A stretch of 64,000 nt of DNA from Sequoia sempervirens. Lineage: Eukaryota > Streptophyta > Pinopsida > Cupressales > Cupressaceae. Location: NCBI GenBank assembly GCA_007258455.2, contig VDFB02193867.1:532137071-532201070 (forward strand), written 5' to 3'. Under the pieces are notes generated by a model. That model was given only the letters and a program-made list of their open reading frames with translations, made no database searches and had not been told where the DNA came from. Position numbers and translations under genes: made by a program. Shown in pieces: positions 11,440 to 23,867 of the stretch (its first letter is position 1; every line of letters starts with the position of its first letter).

Positions 11440-12961
11440 TCATTGTTCCTGATGATTTCAAGGTATCATAACCTAAACATAATTTTTTTTGACTAATTTC
11501 ATTATAGTCCTCCCATGTAGCACTATCCTCTACATACTAGTCCTATTGGACCTTACATTGAGGTACCTCTCTGTTATCCAAGTGGAGCATGTGTATTTAG
11601 ATCACTCTAAGAGGCTTGATCATTACCACCCATGGGTCCTATAATTGTAGTGCATTCCAATCAATTACATGATTAACACCTAGTATATATTTCTTAAGAT
11701 AAAACATATGAAACACATTGTGCATCTGGGCAAGAGCTAGTGGTAGAGTAATCTTGTATTTAACTGGGCTGATCTCTTTGAGAATTTTGAAAGGTCCTAC
11801 ATATCTAGGAGCTAGTTTGGATGAATTTATAAACTTTATGGAATTCTTCTAAGTTTTGAATCTTAAAATCACTTTTTCTCCTACTGAGAGATGTCTTGGT
11901 ATATGTTTAGCATCAGTATAGCTTTCTACCTATCATTCACCTCTGCTAATATCTTTTTAATCAACTTGATCTGTTCTTCTTTTTTATAATATTTTTGGAC
12001 CAAGGTTAATCATATCTTCTAGCTTATCCCATCATATAGGATTTCAACATTTTCTTTTATGGAATGCTTCAAATGGAGCCATATTTATCATGAAATGATA
12101 GGAACTATTATAATAAAATACTGTAAGTGAAAGATAATCATCACACTTGTATTGTTGACCCATGGAATACATTCTCAATAAATCCTCCAAAACTTATTTT
12201 ATCCTTTCCATATTACCATCTATCTCTCAGTGATAAGTTCAACTTATATTCAATTGAGTCCCAATTGAGGAAAATAAGGTTTTCCAAAACCTTGATATCA
12301 TGTGTGTATCCCTATTTGAGATTATCTTCTTAGGAACTTCATGCAAACTATACACTTCCTGTACAACCATGCGAGCTATAATTGGTACTCAATTTGTCAA
12401 ATTTCTAGGTATGAAGTGAGTTTCCTTGATGATTCTATCTACCACTACCAAAATAACATTATGCCTATTTCTAGACATAGGAAGACCTTGTACAAAATTC
12501 ATACGGATGATCTATCACTTCCACTTTGGAATATTGTTAGGATATAGGAGTCCTGTTAGGTGATCATTTTTTTCTTTCACCCTCTCGTATTCTAGACATC
12601 TACATACAAATATTGCATCATCCCTCTTCATTCATTTCCAAAAATATAGTGGTTTCACATTTATTAGAAGTTTTTTCACTCTAGGATTTCCTAAATATCG
12701 TGCAGAATGAACTTCTTTGAATATGATATTCCTTAACTCATATTTCATAACATACATTCTTCCTCTAAACCTTAATAGTCCATCTGGTTCAAAATAAAAC
12801 TCATCATACCTTGAACCTTGAGGATTGTTTATGAGAGATTCCTTCACTTTCTTGTAGTATTCGCCACCCTTGGACTTTTGCAACACTTGATTCTTGAAAT
12901 CAAAATGAATAGAGATCATTATGAGATGTGCCTCCATTGATGTAGAGCATTCACTACTCAA
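11440..12961 (-). pseudogene. Gypsy integrase
   Basis: The minus-strand frame 12961-12632 carries the integrase zinc-binding region: GLLRFRGRMYV, then EVHSARYLGNPRVKK, where the first histidine of the HHCC finger can be seen. Below 12632 the core continues in fragments in changing frames: VVVDRIIKETHF, an ISNRDT block that matches the usual SDRD motif, and a tail reaching about 11440. Multiple stops. Integrase would insert the cDNA; this copy cannot be functional. Confidence 0.75.
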
Positions 12962-13049
12962 TTTTATTTTCCCTTGGTATAACTAATCTAAAAATAATAA
13001 TTAGATATAATTTCTAACCATCTCATGTGACAAGAATTAGGATGTGGTT

Positions 13050-14450
13050 GAGTGAACAAATACTTAAGACCTTGGTGGTAAGACCTTGACTTGCAAGGTT
13101 TTCTTATAAAATAGTGTCACCACATTTGAAATGCATGCACAATTACAACTAGATCAAGATCATGAGGAGAAAAATCTTGCTCATATGTATTTAGCTTTCT
13201 AGACTCATAGGTGATAAATCCTCCTTATTGCATAAGTAATCCACCTAATCCTTCTCTTGAGGAATCAATGGTAACCACAAAATGGCCTTCTAGTTCAAGA
13301 AAGTTTGACATGTGTGTTATAGTTAGCTTGTATTTTAGTTGATCAAATGCTTTCTGGCATTTTTATAACTAATCAAATATTTTTCTTTTCCTTTACAGAG
13401 AAATAATGGGATGATAAATTCTTGAAAAGTTAGCCACAAAATTTTTGTAGTGACCTTCCAATCCCATGAAACCATTGAATTTTTTCACATTTTTCAATAT
13501 AGACCACTCCAAAATGGCTTTTATCTTCGTTGGATCTACTGCAATTCTCTCAATTGAGATTGTATGACCCATTTAGTGTACTTATTTTTTAAAGAAAGTA
13601 AATTTTGAGAGCTTACCATATAGCTTATGCTCTCTCATAAGTTGAAGAATGGTTTGCAAATGTTTGAGATGTTCTCCCTCATTCTTAGAATATATAAGAA
13701 TATCATCTAGAAACACAAGAACAAACTTATCCAGGCAATCTATGAATAAATTGTTCATCAAATTCATGAATGTTACAGGGGAATTTCTCAGTCCAAAAGG
13801 TAAGACTATGAATTCGTAGTACCCATACCTTGTTCTAAAGGTTGTTTTATGAATATCTTCATCCTTAAGCCTTAACTAATGGTATCCAGATCATATATCA
13901 ATCTTTAAAATATAATTTCCCCACATATTTGATCAAAGAGATCATCTATATATGGTAAAGGATACTTGTTCTTTATTATTGCTAGATATTAAGTATACAA
14001 TAATCTATACATAAGTGTAATGTACCATCCTTTTTAACAAAGATCATTGATGCTCCCCAAGGTGAAATAATGTCTTTGATCAAAACTTGGGCTATCAATT
14101 CATATAGCTGAGCTTTCAACTCCATCAATTCCATTGTGGTATATTGGTATGGAGATTTTGAGATTGGTTTTGATCCATGAAATTATATCTATAGATAATT
14201 CAAAAGATCTCTTAGGAGGTAATCTAGGAAGTTCATTTGGAAATACAACCTCAAAATATTGTAGAAAATGATACTTCTCTATATGATATTTTTCTTGATC
14301 CATATATTGCTCTTCTTCCATCCCATGTATTTTTTGAGACTCACAATACATTAATTCATCTTGAAAGATAAACTCTTTGTAATCATCCATTTTCTCCATT
14401 TTGACTAGAAATATTTCATACCCTTTTTGCTTGGTCCTCTTCAACTATAC
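13050..14450 (-). pseudogene. Gypsy reverse transcriptase and RNase H
   Basis: Minus-strand blocks in order: FPNELPRLPPKR (about 14220), the usual entry to gypsy RT; a degraded priming region; then FLDDILIYSKNEGEHLKHL (near 13700), the catalytic box with both aspartates. KLYGKLSKFTF closes the RT. RNase H follows, with FVANFSRIYHP, TIDSSREGLGGLLMQ, and YESRKLNTYEQ down to about 13080. Frameshifts and stops lie between the blocks. The DD catalytic pair survives, but the frame does not. The gag and integrase neighbours argue against a pararetrovirus origin. Confidence 0.85.
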
Positions 14451-16017
14451 AATAGACATTTTCCTTAGATTGACTTCTCTAGGATTTCCTTGTAGGAAAA
14501 CTTTGTTCCCAAGGTTGTCCATACACTCTACTATTTTTATAAAACAATATACATTAGTTGTATGCCTCCACAACCATTATATTCTTAGGAGATTGTAGGA
14601 ACCTAAGGGTGCTATAAACATGGTCACTTTAGTCAAAAAAATTATAAGTGCAACCTTGGCTTCAAACAAACACTAATCTACCTAAGCTCTCATCTAGTTA
14701 GAATACTCTACTGACCAGGGTTTTTCCATATAACTAGCTTTTCTAGAAAAAATATCTACTATTTTTGGTGAAATAATTTTTTTATTTGCACCAGTGTCTA
14801 TTAAAATTGAAATTAAGACACTAAATAAAGTACCTAGAGTTTGAACTCAATTAATTTGGTACACTTCCTATCGATTATCCAGTGTTGCATGTATCCACTA
14901 TTGAAAAGTTTCCTACTAAGTTGGTAAGGGATTACAATGAGGTTGCACTCCTTGTTTCTTATTAGGAAATTGATTAGCATAGTGGTCACCTCCACATGTG
15001 AAGAATGATTCTAGAGGCCCTCTCCTTTCAAAAGGCTTCCCTGAGTTATCACCATTCTTCTTGGAGTTGTTATTATTCTTCTTGTCACCCTTGGATTCAT
15101 TTCAATTATTTTGGAATCCCTTGTCACCTTTCCTTTTGAATTCCTTCTTATCAATATTCTTCTTGTATGATTGGTAAGATTTTGGCCAGTTGAACATTTT
15201 AAGGTTCTTTTCCTAATAAGTAGAAATGAAGTTTAGCTTTTGTTCTTATTTTATAGCCTCATGCAATTTGTCCATTGTTGTGAGAGCATGGACATCAACT
15301 TCACCTCCAATTTGGGCATTTAGCCCCATGATAAAATTCCTTATTCAAAACCTCTCATCCTTCTGATATGTGGGCACATACTTTAGGAGACTTCTCCCAA
15401 TACTAAAATACTGATGAGTCACCTTGCCTCAGGTTCTAGAAATCAGTGAGTTTTTTTATTATAGAACAATTGTAATAACCATCTTTGCCTAAAGATGATC
15501 ATGAACTAATATCATGTTAAGCTCAATGAAATCAACCCTAATTCTATCTTTTTGTCAATCCACCAAGTGGATGCTTCCCATGACAACTGATATGCTCCCC
15601 ATACCTCCTTAGTCACTTTGGAATAGTTCCTTATTTTGAAGTATTTTTCAATTTGAGTGAGCCAAGCCTTTGCTACATCTCCACTCACCATTCCATAAAA
15701 CTTAGGTGGAGTCACCTTCTTCATATCCCTAGATAATTCAAGGGCTAATTTTTTTATTTTCTCATATGAAGCCTTGACTCAAACTTGTTTTCTCCATGCC
15801 CACTCTAGGTGGTGTGCTAATGCTGGTTTTCATCTTCACCTTTTTGAGATGCTTTATTTTTTGGCCTACTCTAGCCTCTGACCTCTTTCTCTACAATACT
15901 AATTCTCGCCCCTATTTCATTTAGCATTGCAAGGATTTGAACTAGTTTTTCATCAAGGTTAGTAGAAGGTTGAGTTATCTCCTAGCTAATTCCAATGTTT
16001 ATTTTGGTTCAAACCAT
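14450..16017 (-). pseudogene. Gypsy gag and protease remnant
   Basis: A minus-strand ATG near 16017 opens a frame beginning MV, followed by STNLDEKLVQILAML, a common gypsy gag N terminus. The retrotransposon-gag domain is clear at 15724-15512: PPKFYGMVSGDVAKAWL and later EASTWW. A zinc-knuckle remnant (TCGGDHYANQFPNKK, about 15010-14960) has lost cysteines. The protease region down to 14450 is only faintly readable. Gag packages element RNA into virus-like particles; this copy has many stops. Confidence 0.75.
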
Positions 16018-16228
16018 GTTGATTTTCTACTTCACCTGAAGTTATCAACTTATGCATGCAAGTACTTCCTCTAATTTACATTTGATTTAAACAATAACAG
16101 ACATTCATTCATTTAACTTAATCAAATGGAGGGAGATTTTTTTTAAAAATCCAAAACTTTATTATATTATCAATGGATTTACATAATATCCTTAATACAA
16201 AAACTTTGACTCTTTGCAACTATAGGTT

Positions 16229-17719
16229 TGTTAAAAGGTGCAAGACAACTAAGAGGGGGGGTGAATCAATTGTCACCAAATTTAAACTCAAAACTTCAAC
16301 ACTTATCAATTCCACAACCACACTATTCTGTTATTAAGTGTGAACATAAAATGCAGATAACAAAAAGAAAAGTCAACATAATGAACGCTAGATTTTACAT
16401 GGAAAACCCAATGAGGGAAAAAACATTGTGAGGATTAACTCACAATATAAAGAGATAGCAAAACCGAATATAAAGGCTCACTACCTAGAAGAGGACTCAC
16501 TATCTAGATACAAAGGTTCACTACCTACATAAATGACTTACTATCCAATAGGGAGGATCACTTCCTACTGATACCAAAGAAAACAAAAGATCCACCACAA
16601 CAATTTACACACATCCGCAACCTTGATCAGAAGATTGCAAAAACCTTCAGCTCACTGCCTTCAGGAATCTAACACAATGAATTATTGGTGCCTCAACTTA
16701 CTTTCACACAAATTTTCTCTTCACTTGTGGCTTACTTCATTACTTTGCATCATTCTATTCTTCACATCTTGACTTGCATTTATATCATCTTCAGCCTTAG
16801 AAACTTTCTCCAAGATCAGCCACATACGCTTCATCTCATAAATTCAAATTAGGTCAACAACTCAACATTCATGTGGTGGAAAGGAATAAGAGTGGACCAA
16901 TAAAATTCTTAACCAAGACCAAAAATAATTTGTTCGATCAACCACACACTTGATTAAATTTTAATTCTTCATATGAAGTGTAAACACCAGGCCAACCAAA
17001 CCTAATGAAAACACAAATGAACATTGAAGTACACACTTTCTAGCAAGAAGATAACATGTGGATGACGTAAAAAACTTCATCATGCATGAGAAAACCTCTC
17101 AAGTTCCTTTAGATACATTTGCAGCAAGTGTAACAACCTTTGAACACATAACTCCTTCAATCAGTCCATTTGGACTATGCAAACATATACAACAACTCTG
17201 AAACTCAACTTTTGGATCACAAAACCATAAACATCTTTGCTAGAACCCATGGAACACCATTACACAACATATTATAGATCCAAAAGACCTAAAAAAAAAC
17301 AACGAAGGACTGCAGAGCATAAGCATTTCTCCCAGTCCACAAAAATCCAACTCCACCAGAACAGTTCACACACTGGTGAATAGAACTCTCACACTCCATC
17401 ACACCAAAATCTACAAATCAATATATATCACCATCAGATCATCAACAAAAATCCTTCAGATCCGCACATGCATAGGATCAACATAGGAGAAATGTGTAGC
17501 ACATTTCGAAGCACATACCTAACTCTGACTTCACTCTTTATTAATTTTCTCAAAAGCACTTGGAAACTCATCATTTTAGCACATCTGCAACATCATAAGG
17601 ATAGCTCCATGTACTCACAAGTTCTCAACAACATCTCAACTATACATGCACAATCTACAACATTCTGAACTATGTTGACATTAATGGAAACATCACCAAA
17701 CTTTCTCATACTTGCAACA
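16229..17719 (-). repeat. Copia 3' LTR
   Basis: This 1491-bp LTR is uninterrupted. On the plus strand it runs from TGTTAAAAGG to CTTGCAACA. It aligns along its length with the interrupted 5' LTR; divergence is visible every few tens of bases, so the insertion is not recent. A stretch at about 16465-16565 repeats a degenerate CTCACTACCTA motif. Immediately inside lies the polypurine tract. Confidence 0.9.
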
Positions 17720-17731
17720 ATCTCCCCCTTT
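17720..17731 (-). other. Copia polypurine tract
   Basis: On the minus strand AAAGGGGGAGAT directly precedes the 3' LTR start TGTTGCAAG. This is the plus-strand primer site of copia elements. Some 290 bp of non-coding sequence separate it from the end of pol near 18020. Confidence 0.85.
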
Positions 17732-18019
17732 GTCATTGATGGAAACACATGATGTGAAAAACCATCAAAGAAAACTCTCTTCTTCTTCATGACTCTCTAT
17801 CCTTCTTTCTTCTACTATTTTTCACATGACTTTCTCTCCCCCTTTTACATCAATTGCAAAGATCAAAAGGTCTAATTACTCCCCCTTAGGAGTACACCCA
17901 TTCAACTCATATTGCAACAATGAAAAACTTTTCTACTCCCCCTACGAAGTAGACCCATTCATCAATCCAAATAAATGAAGAATCTATAATTCACTGGACT
18001 AATGCACCTCCATGTGCAC

Positions 18020-19500
18020 CTAGTTCAAAGGGCCAATGACCCCCAACCTCTCCCTAAGATACTCAAAAGTATCCTTCGGAAGAGCCTTAGTAAATATATC
18101 TGCAATTTATTCCTTTGTTGACACATACTCCAACCTGACTTCATTCTCCAACACATTCTCTCTCAAAAAATAATATATGATAGATATGTGTTTTGTTCTT
18201 GAATGCATCACTTGATTCTTTGAAATGTTTATAACACTTTTTTTGTCACAAAAAATAGCAATAGGCTCATCACATATCACTCCAATATCTTTTAGTGTTT
18301 GCTTCATCCACAAAACTTGTGTGCAAAACAATGCTACAACAATATATTCTTCCTCTGCAATGGACAAATAAACTGAGTCTTATTTCTTACTCAACCAAGA
18401 AACCAATCTTCCACCAAGAAAGAAAGAACCTCCACTGGTACTCTTTTTTTTATCCACACAACCATCCCAATCTACATCAGTATAAGCACTCAAGGTGATA
18501 TCAGCATCCTTAGGATACCATAAGTCATAATCCAGTGTACCTTTAAGATATCTAAATATCCTCTTTACAAAGTTGTAACATGTGCCTCTTTAGGATCAGC
18601 TTGAAATATGGCAACTAAACATACTGCATGCATAATATCCAATCTAGTAGCAGTCAGATACAACAACCCACCAATCATAGATCTGTATTTGCTTTGATAA
18701 GCTTTAGTAGATTCATCATCTTTACTCAGCTTGCATACAATTACCATAGGAGTACTAATCGGTTTGGAGTCATCCATTCCAAACTTCTTTAAACTCTTTC
18801 ACATATTTCAATTGTGAAATGAATATCCCTTTATCATTTTTATTTACTTGAAGACCAAGAAAGAAATTTAGTTCACCAATCATGGACATTTCAAATTCTT
18901 TTTTCATTTCTTCTGCAAATCTTTTACACATGCCTTCATTTCCACCAAAGATAATATCATCAACATTTACTACCACTATCATCATTTTGTTACCTTTCAC
19001 TTTGAAGTAAAGATTGTTGTCAGTAGAGCCTTTGTTGAATCCTTGCTATGTCAGGTATCTATCCAATCTTGCATACCAAGCTCTGGGAACTTGCTTCAGT
19101 TCATACAATACCTTCTTCAACTTACAAACCATATCTTGTTTTTCTGATAATTGAAATCCTTTAGGTTGTTCCATGTACACTTCTTCCTCCAATTCACCAT
19201 TCATGAATGCTAACTTGAAATCCATCTGATATACTTTGAAGTCTTGTGTGTAGAAAATTCCAAAAACATCCTAATAGCTTCCATTCTAGCCACAGGGGCA
19301 AATGTTTCTTCAAAGTCTATTCCTTCAACTTGTGAGTATCCCTTGCATACAAGTCTTGCTTTGTTTCTTATAACTTCACCATTTTCATTCAACTTATTCT
19401 AGAACACCCATTTTGAACCAATTACATTCTTATTCATAGGTCTAGGAACTAGTTCCCATGTCTGATTCTTTTCTATTTGTTGCAACTCTTCTTTTATAGC
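18020..19500 (-). pseudogene. Copia reverse transcriptase and RNase H
   Basis: RT starts near 19450 with a KWVF block, then [26 protein letters not shown]. The active site at about 18960 reads VNVDDIIFGGN (usually YVDD), followed by GELNFFLGLQV. RNase H at 18500-18107 includes EEEYIVVA, then INISKNQVMHSRTKHI, and ends with STKEQIADIFTKALP in a shifted frame near 18050. Several frameshifts (between 19200 and 19010, for example) and stops break the polyprotein. Catalytic aspartates of RT are retained. Confidence 0.9.
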
Positions 19501-19619
19501 TCTAGCCCAACTCTCATCTTCACATGCTTCACACACAAATTTACCCCAGCTGCTACTTTACTTCTAGTCTTCATACCTTCACTCTTATCTCCAATTATCT
19601 ATTCCTTCAGATGATTCTT

Positions 19620-20483
19620 CTATACATACTTAGGAGTTTTAACAACAAGTTCCAGGATTTCTTCTTCTTCTTCAATCTCTTCTTCTTCTTCTTCTTCTTC
19701 TTCTTCTTCTTCTTCTTCCTTCTCCTTATTCTCTTCAGGTACTTGTCCACAGATAGGATCATCAGGTTCAACTTCACTTATCTCAATAGGTCTATGCCTG
19801 TCCTCATCAAATTTCACATTAACACTCTCAAAAATATTCCTTAATCTTTTATTGAAGCATCTATATGCTTTGCTAGTAGTTGAGTATCCAAGAAAAATTC
19901 CTTCATCACATCTAGCATCAAACTTCCCAAGATTTTCATCATCTATTTTAATATAACATCTGCTTTCAAATACCATAAAGTACTTCATAGTAGGAGCCTT
20001 ACTAGTCCATAACTCAAAAGGAGTCCTTGTGATGTTGCCTCTAATCTAAAATCTATTAAGAACATAAACAACAGTGTGTATTTCCTCTCTCCAGTACACA
20101 TTAGGTACATTTGATTCTTTCATCATGGTTCTTGCAGCTTCTTGTACTGTCTATTTTTTCCTCTCAACTACCCCATTCTGTTGAGGGGTTCTCATGGTAG
20201 AAAACTGTCTTTTTATGCTATGCTCTTCACAAAATGTATTAAATTCACTAGAAGTGAATTCTCCACCTCTATCAGATCTCAAGCATTTGATTCTTAGGTT
20301 CACTTCATTTTCCACTCTTGCTTTGAACACTTTGAGCCTATCCAGAGCCTGAGTATTTTCTCTAAGAAAAGAAACCCATGTCACTTGAGAATAATCATCA
20401 ATAAGGAGCATAAAATACATGTCACCATTTAGGCTTCCTGTTCTAGTTGGAACACAAAGGTTAGTATGAATTAATTTCAGCAT
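19620..20483 (-). pseudogene. Copia integrase
   Basis: The core at 20483-20151 has LIHTNLCVP, IDDYSQVTWV, RSDRGGEF and PQQNGVVERK. The family normally has HTDL at the first position, so the first catalytic Asp is Asn here; the second Asp and the Glu remain. The C-terminal part at 19988-19620 has the usual KYFMVFESRCYIK and DEGIFLGYSTTSKAYR blocks, then an acidic tract expanded by a microsatellite. The HHCC zinc-finger region expected just before the core appears to be deleted. Confidence 0.9.
19660..19727. repeat. (CTT)n microsatellite encoding poly-Glu on the minus strand
   Basis: Imperfect CTT repeats on the plus strand read as GAA/GAG codons in the copia integrase frame, giving a glutamate run of about 20 residues broken by Ile. 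The tract lies in the variable, naturally acidic linker between integrase and RT, so it probably grew from an existing acidic patch after the element stopped moving. Confidence 0.9.
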
Positions 20484-20499
20484 TCTGATAGTAGATTGC

Positions 20500-21211
20500 T
20501 CTTTTCCCTTAAAACTGCATCTTGTTTGTTTCCATGAGTTCTCCTTCCTGCAACAACCATATCTTTGAATCCTTTTTTGATTTTGCAGGTATTATTCTGA
20601 AACAAAAGTTTAAAACCATTGCTACACATCTGTCCAACACTCAAAAGGTTATGGCTTAAACCCTTTACATAATATACATTATCAGTGTTGTGTATTCCAT
20701 CAAAACTAATTGTACCCTTCCCAACAATCTTTGCTCCTGAATCATCACCAAACATGACCAAACCACAATCATACTTTTCAAGTTTAGTAAAATTACTTTT
20801 ATCTCCAATAATGCGATTAGACCATCCACTATCAATCACCCAGTAGTCTTCATCCTATCTAAAATGAAAGGTGGTGACCAAAGTACCTTCCATCTCATTC
20901 TTTTTGTTCTCTAGAACATTCTTTCTTGCAGATTTTCCAGGGTTAGCAGACATAGATTTATTCTCCAAAGCTAAAAACAAGCATTCACTATCATCACCCT
21001 CATAATCAAAGATTCTGACTTCTTCTTTAACATAATACAACTTCTTATATTTCTTATCCTTTCTATATTTATCTTTGTGATCCTTGTTCTTTTTATGTAC
21101 AACTCATCTTCAAGCATGATGACCAATATTACCACAACTGAAACATTTAAAGGGAAGCATACCTTTATACTTACCAATACCTTTCTTCAACTTCCTACTA
21201 AAATTTTCTTC
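20500..21211 (-). pseudogene. Copia zinc knuckle and protease
   Basis: From the insertion junction at 21211 the gag frame continues to KCFSCGNIGHHA, a CCHC knuckle whose last cysteine is lost behind stops (about 21150-21110). The protease follows at 20839: IDSGWSN holds the DSG active site, and then NVYYVKGLSHNLLSVGQ, the usual hydrophobic loop before GAG-pre-integrase. Translation then passes quickly from an REKSNLL segment to the integrase core, so most of the GAG-pre-integrase zinc-binding segment is missing. Confidence 0.85.
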
Positions 21212-21216
21212 CAACT

Positions 21217-23095
21217 TGATGTAGAGCATCTACCAAAAACCACAAATCATCAAGGGTGCTTCTGACCCTAAACACAAACATGAGAAGATCCACAAACCAT
21301 TCACCAAATTCACTTAATCACTCAACCAAATTTCGTTGCTCTCACTTGAAATTTTCTTTGCTAAAAAGTATCAAGTACTCAAAACTTGGCTCCAAACCAT
21401 TATTAGACCCAAAAACATCTCAACCATCAACATTTAAACAAGAACAGAGCCAAAACCTTATTAGAAAATTCTAAATCCATCCATTCATTCAACATGCACC
21501 AATTTACTCTTCAATGCAACTTGCTCCTCAAGGAAAAATGACAACAAACCAACCATTTGTGCTTCTAATCTTTTACCATACTTCCAAGACACTGTAATTG
21601 TCACATTTTTTATTGAAATAAATCAAATACATACTTACAAAACACTGAACCATTAGATTTCCTATCTCTACAGTCAAGACACCACTTTGCACCTTGGGAT
21701 CATATTGCTTAAAACATCAAATCAACAATTTTTCTTTCTCAACTCTTCCCAAAACATTGAGATATATTTTCCAACATCACTTAGGTATATTTAAACCCAA
21801 AAAAACACCCATATCCCTATTTACTCAATTTCATCTTCTTTCTTGCATTCATGACTAAACACTAGTAGTATTGCAAAACAACTAAAATGGGTATACCATC
21901 AACTCCACATTGATTCTCCTTGGGAAGTACACATTTTCATGAACCCATTTGGGTCTATTCAAACATACTTTAACAATAGGTTATGTTACTTTGGAAAGTA
22001 TATCAACAAAATGACTGTCCCATAGTAGAATGCACCAAATTAGGTCAAAAATACAAAGCAACCACCATTGAATCAACTTGAAAACATTAAATAACCTTGG
22101 AAAACATTGAATTAGGTCACAAAACTATTGAATCCATAGACTTTTGGTCTCTTAAGCCTTTCCAAAGATCATAAAATACAAACCCTCATTATATGCCATT
22201 GAAGACTTCATAAATCAGGGGTTTATTAAAAATACCCTTTCCAAACCTTTTTACACTTATCCACTGCTTCAAACAGGTCAAGATATGTCTACACACACTC
22301 AAGGAATCATTTTCCAACCTTCTTGCATACTTGTTCAACATATACCAACTTGAAACCATCCTCTTTCTTGGAAAACTATGTATTTTCTTGTAAGGGCAAT
22401 GACCACAACCTCATATTCTTTCCTTCCCTGTTCTTGTCAACACACACACCATTTAAAGCATTCTAACTACATTTAAAACAATATTTCCCACCATTCTACT
22501 AAACTTACAATAGGAGGATGGGGTTATAATCCTCACAAGACTCTCAAAACCCTTGACTGGGTTTTCAAGCAAATCACAAAAACTTGGTCTTTTTTTTGGT
22601 CCCAAAACTAATGGAAACCTATCAAAACACCTTTAAGTAATTGCTAAAATAAAAAATATATATAGCTTATAGACTATTGGTCAAGAGAACAAAACTTTGA
22701 AAATATAGAGAACTGGGAACTTTATTTAGTTAATAGTTTCAAGAATACACAATTTACTTCTTCCTCACCCTTTACAATGCTTTATAGAGCTTTTTCATCA
22801 GTTAAGGCAACTTCATTTTCAATTCCAATGACCTATCCTTTCATTTTCCCACAAAAGACTCTTCATCTCCCTAATTTTGTGCACTTTTTGTATTCTTACA
22901 TTATTGACAACAATTGACTCTTTTTGTCATAAAAGACAACTTTTGCAGTTAACCACCTAGAGACCTATTTGAGACTTTAAATACATTAAATATGACCTCA
23001 CATGACCCTTTTACATTGCTTTACATTTGAAATTTCATTTTTTTACAAAAATTCTTGATGGAGACTTAACAATATCTTTAGGTGCTCCTGCACCA
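21217..23095 (-). repeat. 3' LTR of the short non-autonomous element
   Basis: 1879-bp LTR. Plus-strand ends are TGATGTAGAGC and GCTCCTGCACCA, giving TG...CA termini on the minus strand. It aligns end to end with the copy at 23868-25727, with scattered substitutions and small indels. Confidence 0.9.
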
Positions 23096-23867
23096 AACAA
23101 CCCACTTGAAAGAATTCCTCAAGTCCCTTTGAGCACTGAATTGTTTCAACTCTGCTTCTTCTTTCACCTTCATATTAACTTTTGTCTTGTACTACTTCTT
23201 CTTTCTTTACTCTTTGAATCTTTCTCTTGTCTTTGTCTTGGTTCCAGCCTTTTCCTTTAGCTTTTTCTTCATCTCTAACTTCTCTTGTCTTCACTTATCT
23301 TTTCTTTTCCTTTTTCCATCTCTTTCTCTTCCCATCAGGTTCACAATCACTCTTCTCATTCAAAAGGACACATGACTATCCTTTCACAGCTCTCAACTTT
23401 CCACTAACCTTTTCTTAACCAAAGGACACATGATTGTCCTTTCACACTACTTTTCCAAGCAATCTTTCCTCTTTTTCCACAATTCAGCTTTGACCTTCTC
23501 TCACCAATCATCTTTTCATCTATTGCCATTAGTGGAGTGCTCTCAAACTAACATCTCTCATACTGGCTGCAAACTCAAGTGCTTCTCAGACAAGTATCCA
23601 TCTCCCTCATTTCCTCACAACATAACTTTAGCAAACCATCCATCTTACCCAATAGTAGATCCTGCAAGATTCCTCACTCTCTCTGTGAGCCTTCTCCCTA
23701 GCTTAATCTCCATTGGAGGATGGTGAACACAGACCTTTCCTTGTCTGCCAAAACACAACTTCTTAGAACTCTTCCTCTCTGCAGCTTAGATGGATCAAGC
23801 ACTTGCAACCAACAACTCAACAAACCAACTTAACCAACTATCAAAATCAGCTAGCTTTGATACCAAC
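23096..23867 (-). other. Non-coding interior with primer site (23854-23865)
   Basis: This interior is strongly pyrimidine-rich on the plus strand, especially 23140-23400. Plus-strand open frames at 23027-23418 are leucine, serine and phenylalanine strings that reflect composition, not a protein. The primer site TGGTATCAAAGC on the minus strand lies at 23854-23865, two bases from the LTR. Confidence 0.75.

Larger units (their letters stand above)
10834..16223 (-). mobile_element. Decayed Ty3/gypsy element (-)
   Basis: Read on the minus strand, gag (start near 16017), zinc-knuckle remnant, protease region, RT, RNase H and integrase occur in the gypsy order, ending in a polypurine tract and the start of a 3' LTR (TGTTACACCC, plus positions 11412-11421). 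The upstream side is cut at about 16223 by the insertion point of the copia element, and no 5' LTR or primer site is recognised. Stops and frameshifts are very frequent, making this one of the oldest layers in the window. Confidence 0.8.

Noticed and set aside
13050..14450. Possible endogenous pararetrovirus RT
   Set aside because: The neighbouring gag, integrase and LTR-type polypurine tract identify a gypsy retrotransposon.
23027..23726. Leucine/serine/phenylalanine-rich ORFs resembling membrane proteins
   Set aside because: Overlapping open frames in more than one register arise from the C/T-rich tract, not from a gene.
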